Positions 42,426-53,799 of a DNA stretch of 64,000 nt are shown piece after piece (the first letter of the stretch is position 1; each line of letters opens with the position of its first letter). The stretch is from positions 250,001 to 314,000 of the forward strand of contig JAJEKV010000278.1 in assembly GCA_021234155.1 (NCBI GenBank), given 5' to 3'. The stretch comes from Isoetes taiwanensis (lineage: Eukaryota; Streptophyta; Lycopodiopsida; Isoetales; Isoetaceae). The notes beneath the pieces are model-generated. The model made no database searches. It saw nothing but the letters and a program-made list of their open reading frames with translations, and had not been told where the DNA came from. Made by a program: the position numbers and the translations under genes.

Positions 42426-44290
42426 GACCTAGTAAACCTAGATCCAACATCCACCTCTACCAATCCATCATTGGTATTATCATCCTATTACCGATCGAAG
42501 TTTATCCAAAGATAGTATCTTTTTACCCATTTTACTCAACCATAACATCCGGTCCAAATAGCCCTTAAATAACTTTTACAGTTTGTATATATTCATATGG
42601 TCAAAGTTTACATCTGTACAACTAGCAATTTATTTCAATAGAAATCATTTGTATAGCCCAAGCATCTCACAACTAGCTTTGAAGTAGAAAATAAAGCCTT
42701 CAACCTTAAATAACTTTCTATTGTGTTTCATGTTTAAAATTGTAAATATAAATGCATTCTAGATTTAACAAAAGTTGACATTTACAACCGGTTTTGACTC
42801 CGTTTTTTGTTGTCGTAGATGAACTTAGGGACACCAAGATTGTTTTCTCGGCTATAGACTCTTCCAAAACTCCATCATTCTTCTAGCCAACTCCAACTAC
42901 ATAAGCAAAAGGAACAATGGGAAGAAAATCCGCACTGCAGACCAATCGGGTACTCTTTAGTTGGCGTGGCGGTATGAGGGGCAAGGGCCAAAAGGTACAT
43001 TGGGATTTTGAGTTCATCATCGATTACCCATTGTGCCTTTTGCCCTCGAAAGTTAAATTAGCAAGAGAAAATGAAAGGAGAATATATTAGCAACCTGCCA
43101 TTATCTATGTTTATGCATTATGCATCCGGTACCCTTTGTAAACTTACTAAAATTAATATTATTCCTTAGCTGATTTCAATAATGCAAAGTCCCTTTTGTT
43201 ATAGATCATTCGACCAAGTAGACTAAGTGTTTGATAGAATTATCAAAAAGCATATCTTTGCACTCATAATGCAAACACTATGCTCTCTCTAGAGAGCCCC
43301 AAAAAAACAATTCAAGCATTAAAACCCCGATTTTTTGCGTGGAACCTCCTACGTCATATTCACAACTTGTGGAGATAGATGATCTTCATAACTTCACGCA
43401 ATGCATTAAACTTCCTTTGATTTATGTTTGAGCATTTGCGGTGTTAAGCCCTTCCTCTTGCTTAATCCGAGGTCTTGCATGCATCGTAAATGAAGCCCAT
43501 TTCTTGGGCCCCGGTTCTTTTGTCGCATACCACGATTTCGACCCTCGCATCGGATCTTGGATGAATAAGAGTAAGCTTCAGGATCTATCCTTGTATACCG
43601 GCCAGGACACATCATTTGGAATAATGCCGCTTCACCTTTATATAGCTCTGCACCGAATCCGGTGTTTTGGGATGGATAAGATATCTCCGCCAAAATCGGT
43701 GTTTTGGGATGTTTCTAGTCCTTGGAGATCCTGGTGGTCGTTGCATGTAGTCAAGCTCAAAACTAGGGCATCCGGCCCGAAACCCTAAGAATTGTATTTT
43801 CCATTCAACCATTCCAGCTTTTCCCTAATACCTATTCTGGTCAAAGCATACTGCAAACGTGCAGCAAAAGTTAAATTCAAAGCACCATTATAAATTTTGG
43901 CTGCCATTATTTTTACCCATAGGGTTGTTTTCACCATTGTTGTACATAACCATAGCCAGTATTTCTTAGAAAGCCAAAGGAGAAACTTTCTATTAATATC
44001 AATCTATGCTCCATTCGAATATATCTATCATGGTTTGAAAATACATCAGTATTGCATTGTGTATCAAATAACTCCAATTGGTCCAAGTCTGGAATTTCTT
44101 AGGTCTCAATTGCCTTAATGTGACCAAGGAACGTCCTAGTTCCAGCTTTTTGTCAGAATTTTATTGCCATCACTTTAGCTCTAGCCAACACTTGGCTTAT
44201 TCAAAAGCTTATTTCCCACTGATCCATGTATTATCCACTGATTCACGAATCATGGTATTTGCGCTTGACTCTACTTGACTCTACCCAAGG
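42426..44290. other. AT-rich DNA without recognised genes
   Basis: Several open frames of 60-115 codons exist on both strands (for example 43441-43788) but none shows a domain or splice context. I see no RNA genes. Confidence 0.3.
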
Positions 44291-44317
44291 CTGAACTTGC
44301 AATTGCATAATAATAAT

Positions 44318-44342
44318 AAAAAAAAAAAAAAACACACACACA
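44318..44342. repeat. A-run and CA microsatellite
   Basis: A run of about 14 A is followed by about ten CA dinucleotides immediately upstream of the possible SINE. Confidence 0.8.
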
Positions 44343-44394
44343 CACACACATTCCACTTCACTCCACGCCGACGATATAGACCGGTACCCGCCTC

Positions 44395-44499
44395 TCAAGC
44401 AACCGATGTTCACTTTTATATTGTGGGCACTGCATTAGCGGTTGCACCAGGGTTCAACTCCCAGGGATGCTATTCAAGAGAATACCATCGCACATACCC

Positions 44500-44528
<29 letters not shown>
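44395..44528 (+). mobile_element. possible tRNA-derived SINE with poly-A tail
   Basis: GGGTTCAACTCCC (44450-44462) has the form of a pol III B box inside a T-arm-like stem. GCATTAGCGGTTGC upstream could be a poor A box. The segment ends in a 28-base poly-A (44502-44528). Length and tail fit a SINE, but the A box and target duplication are not clear. Confidence 0.4.
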
Positions 44529-44530
<2 letters not shown>

Positions 44531-44546
44531 CCACAACAAAGGCGCC

Positions 44547-44566
44547 CGCCAGCGCTAAATTCTTGT
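44547..44566 (+). repeat. short shared motif (copy 1 of CGCCAGCGCTAAATTCTTGT)
   Basis: Identical to 48790-48809. Here it directly follows the poly-A tract and an incomplete version of the hairpin seen in the second copy. Confidence 0.6.
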
Positions 44567-44599
44567 CCTTCCTATATTCCTTCCTATATATAAAATTAT

Positions 44600-46456
44600 T
44601 AGAAAAAAAAGACGGTTACAAAAAGGGCCATTTCGAATTATCTATATCTATTTTTGGCGCCGGAATAGGCATTTCCGAGTGTTCGCCTGGGGCGAGATGG
44701 ATTTTTTTTCCTGGGAGCGTCTTTTTGGCGGGGCTATGGCGGCTATGCTAGCTTTGGAAAAGCAGGAAAAATGAAGGACGCAGCTTCGGCGCTTCTGGCC
44801 TTGACTACAAATTCAATCAGATTGCTTCCAAATTCCTCTGTCGCCATATCTATACATGCTGAGCCCCATAACTTGCAATCAAATTAGGACCTTAAATAAA
44901 AAATGTGGATCTACCCACAGATGGTTGGCAACAGTGTACACAAGAGGGCGCGCTCCCCCCTGGGCGCTCTTCTGCCTCTTTCTCAGTTTCGTGGTTCTCT
45001 AGAGCACCAAAATCATGTGGATAATTCAGATTCTTACTGCCACATCCCTGGGTGTATCGCCCTCCCCTCTTCCAGAGCCGGATGCCTATTTGTCATTGGC
45101 AGATTCAAACGCTCCGATAGTGGCAAGCCTGCCCATCTCCAAGTCTGCTGTCGGCTGTGTGAGCTGTGAAAATGGATAAAAGCTGACTAGGCCGCACTTC
45201 TCTGTAAATCAGGTAAGCGTTGATCCAAGCTTTGTTTTAGAGTTTAATTTCGTTGGGCATAGCAAGTGTAAAGTTTACTTGGAGCTTAGCATTCTTCTCT
45301 CTGAGTTAAATTCCACTTCCTGCCCCAAATAATCGAAAAGAGTCTGGCTAGGGCTGGTTTTTGAAGTCATGTTTAACAATCTTACATTTTGCTATGTCTC
45401 TGCTACCTTAAAATAAGAGTTCATTAGAACTTTATGGCATGTAGCTCATCCTGGAGACCATTGTGAGAAGGAACATTCTTAGACTATAGGTTATCAAGTA
45501 TCCATCAGAATATAGCCATAACCTCGCTGGCATGAATGAACTACATGCGAAAGCTGTGAAAGAGGTATTGTGATCTTAGTGCTGTTGGTGATCAAGGTAG
45601 ATTAGATGATACAATTCAACAGCAGGAATTCACCTAATTAGAATTTAAAAGATGAATATTCCACAAATTTAGATGCTTAGACGCTGCTTAAATTATCGTT
45701 GGAATGCAGTTCTTGACATTAGAACAAGCAGGTGTAGTCGCCATGTTTTACATTGCATATTCCGCTAAACTCTTGGGTTGGTACATAGACATGGTAATCG
45801 TGGCATTTTTCAAATTGTTGGATGTAGTTGATGACAATGAATTCAAACATCAAGAAGCTAGCTGGAAAAGGTGCATCGAGAAATGGTTGAGTATATGTGG
45901 TGCTCCACAAGTTGAACAAGTGGGAGCTGTTTCGGGGACGCTTTGGCGCTCCAAGAAGTAGACCACACAAATATTGGGTCACAGCTAGCTTCAAGGTAAA
46001 ATCCCCTTCTGATATTAGTTTCACTATCTCAGAATTTAATTTTTACCCTATTATGCAGATCGCCTCCGATACATCAAGTTACTGCAGCTTCTGCTATTTG
46101 AACAAACTCCCCGTGGGTCTTAATGGTAAGAATAAGCTTTCACTCTGCTTTGGTTTTACTTTTGCAGCAACATTTAAAGGATACGATCTCTAACCAAAGC
46201 ATTACAAGGAGATGCAGCTCGTCAATGCTGGAAGGGATTCTGACGTTTAAGTTGGTTTTAAGCATTATCAACTGGACTTCTTTTTTTATGTTGTTCTTGA
46301 CAGTTTGGAGGATTATTGTTTAAACGTTCAGTTTTTTGCAACTAGCGGAACTGGAGCTAACGCTGTTCATCTAAATGCTTTTGTAGGATGCTCGTTAAGC
46401 TTTCCAGCAAATGCTCATGGATAAAACCATTCAAAGTTATGCCCTTTTCATGTTGT
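44600..46456. other. no recognised gene
   Basis: Open frames at 44903-45169 and 45704-45961 have no recognisable similarity. The second contains a hydrophobic stretch, VVAMFYIAYSAKLLGWYI, but no gene context. Confidence 0.25.
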
Positions 46457-46800
46457 GCTGTCAAAGTAGGACAGCAAGCGGATTTTGTGATTTTTGACAT
46501 AGTTAGAATAAAAATTTAAAGATCATGTGCCTAGCATTATTTTTAGATCTTCTTGCAAGCTTTCCGACGACGGATACTCTTGCTAATGAAAACAGAGGTT
46601 TGCTTTGTGTTATGGCCAAAACTAGAAAACAGTTTTGTTTCTGCTGTCAAAGTAGGACAGCAAGTGGATTTTGTCATTTTCGACATAGTTACAATGAAAA
46701 TTTGAAGATTCTGCGGCTAGCATTATTTTTAGATCTTCTTGCAAGCTTTCCAACGGATATTTTGCTAATGAAACAGAGCCTTGCTCTACAAGTTATGGCC
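46457..46800. repeat. two-copy tandem repeat, period 186 bp
   Basis: GCTGTCAAAGTAGGACAGCAAG occurs at 46457 and 46643, each followed by GGATTTTGT, GACATAGTTA, CTAGCATTATTTTTAGATCT and TTGCTAATGAAA blocks. A weaker third partial copy (AAGCTTTCCAGCAAATGCTCATGG) lies near 46398. No coding function is seen. Confidence 0.75.
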
Positions 46801-48778
46801 AAATCTTGCATTAAGATACTATCCTTGCTAGACAATTTTAAGAAATGTGGAGCTTATTGCAGGTATAATAATTTTTCTATTTTGCAGGTGTAATAATTTT
46901 TATTTTGAACATCATTACTTATCTTTTGTGCTTCTATTTATTTCCATGGTTTTGCTTAATGCATTCACTCATGTAAATGTCATGCGTAAATACATGCAAT
47001 CAAGTAATTCGGTACAGAAAAACAAACTGCGGTCATTTTGGAACTAGCTTGGAGTCCAGGTACTACTTGGCACAATGCATATCTCGAATATTTTCATTTG
47101 CAACTCTTTGTAGGAGGGTTGACTTCATAGCAAATGGTTGCAGTTATTTTTTGATTATTGTCCTTCATGATGTGTGTGTGTACACATCCAAGCTATGTTT
47201 GCTGCAAAATATACAATGCAAGCCATAAAAGTTTATGCAGACAATTGGAAAATGATTTCTTTATTGTCCACGTACCTTTTGCAGACCCTAACAACTATTG
47301 AAGTCAGCTGGATGGATGCATGCCTGAAACCGCATGCCACAATGTTCATGGCTGAGCTTAGCAAATCGACTTGCATTGGCAATGCCCTTTGTTTCTTAAA
47401 AAGTAGATCCTAGAGGATCTGCAAGAGGACCAGAATAGTATGGTACATGTGTTTTACTTGAATTGTTTTTCATGAAAACAATTCAATGCTGCAAGAAGCA
47501 TCTACAAAGCTTAATATATGGCTGAGTTGAAAAGGTGCACATTCTGCTCTTGGTCGATTTCATCTCATTCTCTATCTTAGAGGCCTGGGAAAATGAAAAA
47601 TACTGCAGCCTTTGATCAGCACGTAGACACATTTCAATGATGGTGTCGTTTGAGATCTCCACTGCCACACACATCACATCTATTATCCAGAAATAGAGTA
47701 TAATGATTTTCTTTACGGCCCCACAAAGACCAAGAGAGTGGCTATTTCTGCAGCCAGATAGTTTCAAGTAGCCAGATAACGTGGACATGGCTAAATTAAT
47801 ATCAATGAGATAGGACATACTTAAGATCCGCAGATAACCTTTACATTCTCAACAAATGCCTACAAAAGTAGACAGATTTGCAAGATAGTCGTTACATTGT
47901 GTATTTAACAAGTGAACCCGATATCAACGTTATGTTGCAAAACGCCATCCAAATCTAGATTGTGATAAAAACAAATCCTCTCACCTTTGACCCCATCCAA
48001 CACTTTTTGGACAAATTGTTCATCCTTCTTTTAGTATCACATTGATGTTGCTCATGATCAATGCAATCATTGTACTTGAACCCATGAACCTCCCACCAAT
48101 ATCACCGCCTTAATAATCATAGGCTCCAAACCTCTAATTACACCAACACTTGGATTTTTGAAATCATTATTAAAAATTTTCAAGTTTAAGCAACTAAGCC
48201 AACAATCCAAACCATCTCCATTTTTCTACCTTTGATGTTGATCTTTGAGTAAAAAACACGTGTGTTAGAGCTTTTGATGTCTCATAAGTTAAAACTTCAG
48301 GAGATGCGACTTCTTCCTAAATGAGAATCAATATTCCTATGTTCGTGAATAAAAAATCTATCATATTCATGACAATCCACAAAAAACTCCCACAACATAT
48401 ATAAGCTAACCTCAAGATACTAATTGAGGGTATTACTTTAACATCAATTTAATCCTCCCTCTTCCTAGTCCGGTGATCTAAAACTTTGAACCTTTTTGTT
48501 ATTTATTTGCGGTTCTAACATCAAAATGCACAACGATACATGTATCCATGTGAACAATGTCTTACTTCCTCCATTTCAATATGGACATCTTATGAATGTA
48601 GCAAATACCTATCAAAAATCAAATTCGTAAAGAGATATTCATCATTCTAGACATTCACAAAACTTCTGATTAGCTTACGCACTTTGTCATGCATCTAATC
48701 AATGATATCTACAAATATATCATCCACTATCCAAAAAAAGATAAAACTCTTGAATTATAGATTGCAATACTGACATAA
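46801..48778. other. AT-rich DNA without recognised genes
   Basis: No domain, splice pattern or RNA gene is visible on either strand. Confidence 0.3.
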
Positions 48779-48809
48779 GGCGCTGGCTCCGCCAGCGCTA
48801 AATTCTTGT
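48779..48809 (+). repeat. hairpin and shared motif (copy 2)
   Basis: GGCGCTGGC TCC GCCAGCGCT forms a stem of eight or more base pairs (48779-48799), followed by AAATTCTTGT and a TA-rich run. The 3' half is identical to 44547-44566. A terminal hairpin followed by a simple-repeat run recalls element 3' ends, but no body is identified. Confidence 0.55.
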
Positions 48810-48829
48810 ATATTATATTATTATTAGAT

Positions 48830-49605
48830 ATTTATATATGTTTTAGGGAACACTACCAAAGCACTTCTAAACACAAATTTATAGTTGGTAAATATATAAA
48901 CATGTACCACTAAGACATAAACACAAAATTATAGTTAGTAGTAAATTATAGTTAGTTAGTAGTAAATTATTTAGAAGCATATTCGCGATCTTGCACATGA
49001 TTGCCGAAAGGCAATAAACGGGAAAAGTCGGGTCGATATATATACCGTGAGCCACTGCTCGTTAAGCTCATGGCTGTAGCTATGCCGACGTAATATGGCG
49101 GAACCCTGTGTCTTTCCTATTTTCATTCTCCACCACCATTTTCATTCTCCAAGCCCGTGGTTTCATCCTTTCCTGGCTGCCTCGCTTTGCACATTTAAAA
49201 AAATGCAAGCCCACAAGCTGGCCGCCCTCTCTCAATAATCTCCTTCTCATTCGACCTAAAATTTTCATCTCGGCCTACATGGCTTTCTTAGAGGATGAGA
49301 TTTCCATCAAGCTCCAGTGACTCTTCTTCCGGTAAGATCAAATTTTTATGCGCTTTGGTGGCAAAATCATGGCCCGGCCCTACGGATAATCACCGTATAC
49401 ATGGGAGGTGAGACTCAGATTCCGCCGCGGGGCAAATATTTCCTACTTGGAATTAATGGAGAAGCTTGTTAACTCTCGGGGGTTGATCATATAAGTGTCA
49501 AATTTCATTTGCCGGGAAGACTTGGATGCACTAGTGTCACCGGGATTTCCATGGCGATGATATTGAAATAATGATGGAAGAATAATAAAAGGTTAGAAGC
49601 AATAG
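48830..49605. other. no recognised gene; short AT repeats
   Basis: ATTATAGTTAGTAGTAAATT repeats occur at 48915-48975. Beyond that nothing is recognised. Confidence 0.3.
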
Positions 49606-51703
49606 ATGTCTCTGAAGGTTGAGGCTTTTTATGTTTCCATCGGACAAGAAAGTTCATCTAATGATGCTATGGAAAAGCAAGGGCTCAATGCTAAAGAGCA
49701 GCAAAGGATGTGGAAACTATTTCCCCGAGGTGCTTCTCTCAAGAAAGTGCGTAACTATCAGCTTAACCCGAAGTTTCGTAATATTTGATGGGGCAACAAG
49801 CTACTATACCGGCAAGTCCTTGGCACCGTGTATGGTTGTAGGGGCATCAAGTTTTGTCTTCGCCTTTGTTCTTCATATGTGTTCGTGTAGTTGCTCGGAC
49901 GTACCCCTCTTATTGCCGGGCATTCGGTTCCTCCAGTCAGAATTAATTAGCTTGTCATCTATGGCACTTGCATCCTCGATTGCTGTGGGAAATTCAGCCC
50001 CTATTGTTTCTCCAATCCCATCCATTGTCCCTTCACTTGCTCCAAATTAGTTAACCCAAATTTTGATGAATCAAGTTATTCCTCCAAAAGAGTGAATAAT
50101 CCAGCCGCGAATGGCCAACACCATGGATTTTCCAATCCCGTTGTTTGTTCCTTCCCTTGTTCCACCGGGTTAATCCAATAGTTGTTGAATCCTCGTTGTT
50201 CCTCTAGTAGGTAATACTCCGTTTTCGGAATGGCAAATGGTAACTCGTTCTTCCCGTTAATCCACCGGTGACTCGCCCCCCAGTAGTTAATACTCCTGCT
50301 TCGAATTGTGAATCATGTTCTTTCGTTAATCCAGCTTTCTAGAATTGTGAATTGCTCTACCAAAGCTGGTTAATAATCGAAAGTGGTGAATCCCGCTGTT
50401 TCAGTAGTCCATGGCTTAATCCTATTCCTCCGGGGCCGTATAATGGTGAATCCCGCGGGCTTCGGCATCCGCTGGTTAATCCCGGTTTCCGCCATACTCC
50501 GTGTTCTATTCCACCGCCATTAATAATCCGGCTTCGCAATGGTGAATCCCCACTGCTTCTATTAGTGCATTGGTGAACTGTTCCTCCGGGGCCAGAATTG
50601 CGGAATCCTCGGCCTCTATTAGTCCATTGGTGAATCCTGCTTTTCCGGGGCGGTGCAGGAATCCCGGGCTTCGCCAATCCATTGGTGAATCCCTGTTTGT
50701 TGCTTCGCTTAATCCAGTTCTCCGCTACCATCAATAATCCAGCCTCGAATGGTGAATCCCGTTTCAGTTAATCCATGGTGAATCCTGGTTTAGCCAGATT
50801 GGTAAATCCCCGCCGCTTCAGTCGCTCCAGTTTCTCCAGTGGTGCCAGTGGTGAATCCTGTTCTTTCTGTTAATCCAGTTTCTGGAATTGTGAATCCTAT
50901 TTCACCAGTGGTTAATAATCCGCCAAGAATGGTGAATCCCCATTAGTTCTCATTAATCCAATGCATTAATCCGTTCGCTCCGCCGCGAATGGTGAATCCA
51001 GCTTGCCTCTGTTATTCCATTGGTGCCTCCGGTTTTGCATTGGTGAATCCTCGTTACTTCAGTTCCATTGGTGAATCCTTTGTTAAATTGCTTTCAAGGG
51101 GTCAAGAACGAAGTTCCTCATGTTATTTATTGTGTTCTATTACTCCAAAGTGGTGCACCGGCTTGTTCCTCAAGGTGCCCCCTATGTTGATCCCTCCGGT
51201 CCAAGGGATAGAGCATCAACTTCTTATGTGCCAACAACTTATGTTCCAGTTGCAGAAGACACCCAAGTGCATCTCAAGGGTGCATCTTTAAGGAAGTCTA
51301 GAGAGGAAGTGGTTGTAGTTTCATATCAAGATGTTCAAGCTAGCAGGGCTTCCACAACTCTTTTGTCAGCGGCTTCGCAGGCAATGAATATGTCCCGGCA
51401 GGGATTGATGCGCTCCGGATCTGAACCTCATCATTTACAAGGATGCTCGTGGTCCGGACCTCAAGATTTACAAGGATGCTCGGGATCCGGACCTCGGTAT
51501 TTACAAGGTTTCTAACGCTCGCATCCGGTTCTTCACGCACCGGGATTCCCACGCTCGGGATCCGCTCGCACATTCTTCCTTTTCTTCAAGAGCTGAGGCC
51601 GAGGATATTTGAGGAGGCCTTAGCTTGTAATGAAGAACGCGTGATCCATAGTGCTGCTCCAGCTGCCCAGGTTTACTATCCCGAGAAGATTTCATGTCGG
51701 TAA
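49606..51703 (+). pseudogene. unrecognised decayed coding region around a minisatellite
   Basis: Coding-like stretches flank the repeat array. Upstream, ATG at 49606 gives SIGQESSSNDAMEKQGLNAK and EQQRMWKLFPRGASLKKVR. Downstream, the frame from 51120 gives YVPTTYVPVAEDTQVHLKGA, SYQDVQASRAS and a repeated GSGP-x-LQGC-like motif, and the frame from 51443 ends RIFEEALACNEERVIHSAA. In one frame of the array 'L-V-N-P' recurs, so it may once have been a proline-rich coding repeat. No family is recognised. Confidence that this was one gene is low. Confidence 0.25.
50080..51080. repeat. degenerate minisatellite built on GGTGAATCC / TTAATCC
   Basis: At least a dozen copies of GGTGAATCC occur between about 50385 and 51075. 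They alternate with GTTAATCC(A) and CCATTGG blocks at irregular spacing of about 30-60 bp. The array is interspersed with CTCCGGGGC-like segments. The units have diverged, so this is an old array. Confidence 0.7.
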
Positions 51704-51722
51704 GATGTTCCTCATCCACCAT

Positions 51723-52976
51723 TTTAAGGATAAAATTGCACCGTGATAGCAGTTTTTAAACAAAGATGGAAGACCTTTTCACTAGTTTTCTTTTAGGTAA
51801 TGGTTGAGGAACTCTTCTATCTTGCCTTCTGTTTTTTCCATATTCAAGATACCTTGACATTGGGTTTTCCAACAACTTTGGAAGTTCTTAGGGTGATTTT
51901 GTTGAAGGTTTACCATATAAATAAACCGTCATTTGTTTGTGAGAGAAAAAAAGGAAAAAAAAGCCTTGTAGCCGCATTTTTAAGATTTTAACCGCAAAGA
52001 GAGACTTTAAAAGTCGCCATGCATGCGTTGAAACTTTTCAGAAGGTGCATCAAGCGTTGTGAGTTGCAATGGGTCCCGCCCAGTTTTGTTATAAGTTAGT
52101 GTATAATTTTAGCATTTCGAAAGCATTCCACTTTGGAAATTAGATAAGCTTTGTAGCACGCCATAAGCAATTACCTTAACGCTTTAGATTGTTGGGGGAC
52201 ATTCCCAGACGTTTAGGACCCATAAGTGACAGTAATTCCGTCGCAGATTTCCCTCGTGAGCATGATCTCGAACAGCTATTTTACGTTTTGGAACAACTAA
52301 TTTAAATTTATTTGATTTGATAGAGGTATCGCTGTGACAGGTGGAATTAAAAAGAAGGAAAGAAGGTATGGACGTTGTGCATCGATTCTTTTTAGACTTG
52401 ATTCATACAGGTCAGATGAGGGTATCAGATCGGATTTTTTTTTTTATGCATGATGCCTGCTTAGGGTCCGATCACACGATGCCGCCACCAGGGATTTTTT
52501 TTTTTCCTTTTTGACATTAACGCCTTTTTTTGGCCGGGGTCACATGTTATTGCGAAAGCAAGGGGTTCCACGTTGCGAAGAAAAGTGGACGCAAGACAAT
52601 TTCACGCTTTTTTTTTTTTTGCGGCAAAGTGATCCGACAAAGGATTGCTGCTAAGTCCAAAAAAGTCATGCCATCTTTGAAATCCCTATTGACGACAAGG
52701 CTTCCAACTAATGCAGAGCCGGTGGAATGGATTGCTATCAACACGGCTCCTTCTCTGTCAATCTATCGTTGACGGCATGTGATCATGAGAAACGGCCACC
52801 TTTTCGCAAAATTGCCATGCCCATGTTGCCGACATCATGTGATTGGATCCTTAGACTAGATGGCAAAGATGATGCTCTTCCAACTTCATGTTTACACTTA
52901 GAAATAGAGCCTTTTGGTAATTTCACTTGGCTACATTGCAAAAATTTACATTGGATACTTTGCGGCATGGTTCTTA
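51723..52976. other. no recognised gene; long T-runs
   Basis: Runs of about 10-13 T occur near 52436, 52494 and 52609. The open frame at 52530-52772 has no recognisable domain. Confidence 0.3.
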
Positions 52977-53241
52977 GGGTGAGATTCCTCACAGCGGAAG
53001 GCAATTAAGTTAAAACTTTGCCATTACTGCTGGAACTTCCAACTCCCAGCCCTCATCTCCCGGTAGTTAGAGCAGCATTTTTGGCAATTATACACTAAAC
53101 CGAGCCTAATGCCAAACCTAAATTGCCGCTCTTAATTGCCACTAATAGAATCTGAGCTCCTTCGGCATTTTGCAAGATGGCTCTTTCTGATTTGTGGACG
53201 TAAACTGCCACATCAAGAATTGCCGTAGTGGAATCTCACCC
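52977..53241. mobile_element. Tourist-like MITE (PIF/Harbinger type), 265 bp
   Basis: The element starts GGGTGAGATTCC and ends GGAATCTCACCC, a perfect 12-bp terminal inverted repeat. The repeat extends imperfectly into CGG..GGCAATT against its partner (about 24-30 bp in all). It is flanked on both sides by TTA (52974-52976 and 53242-53244), the target duplication typical of PIF/Harbinger transposons. There is no coding capacity. Confidence 0.8.
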
Positions 53242-53411
53242 TTAGTATGAATGTGGGCCTTCAATCCTATACTATAATGTTATTCTGTAAGTTCTGGATT
53301 TGGATCCAGCCCTAGATCCAATGCCTGAGATTTCACCATCCAATTGTGTTTTGAAATGGATGGCCAGATTTCACCCAAAAAAAAAAAAAAAAAGAACACA
53401 CTAAAACGTCT

Positions 53412-53617
53412 GTCCAATCTCCTCTCTCTTCTGTTACAAGTTTTGCAAGTAGCGGCGATGGTCGTGTCGGCCAAGCTCTTGGGTATGGCCTTATCTATCT
53501 TCTTGGCTACGTCCGTCCAAATCCCCTCTCTCTTTTATTACAAGTTTTGCAAGTAGGGGTGATGGTGGTGTCGGCCAAGCTCTTGGCTATGGCCTTATCT
53601 ATCTTCTTGGCTATGAC
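53412..53617 (+). repeat. tandem duplication, period about 103 bp
   Basis: Two copies starting GTCCAA (53412 and 53515) share TTACAAGTTTTGCAAGTAG, TGTCGGCCAAGCTCTTGG and TATGGCCTTATCTATCTTCT. They are roughly 90% alike. The region just after (53618-53790) has an open frame with no recognised domain. A 15-A run at 53379 precedes the first copy. Confidence 0.8.
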
Positions 53618-53799
53618 ACCCAATGGCGAGCTATGGAAGCACTGCAACTTGCAAACGGCTATGACGTCAGTTGCAAATGCATATGGGAGTCTTCATACGT
53701 TTCTGTCACCTGAGTGCACCAAGGTGTGGGAGCCTCTTCAAATGGCAACTCAGTTAGAAATTTCAAGAGTTGATGCACTTTGTCTGGACTAACATGAGC

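Noticed and set aside
44450-44462. GGGTTCAACTCCC as an intact tRNA gene
   Set aside because: Only the T-arm-like part exists and a poly-A tail follows, so a SINE is the better reading.
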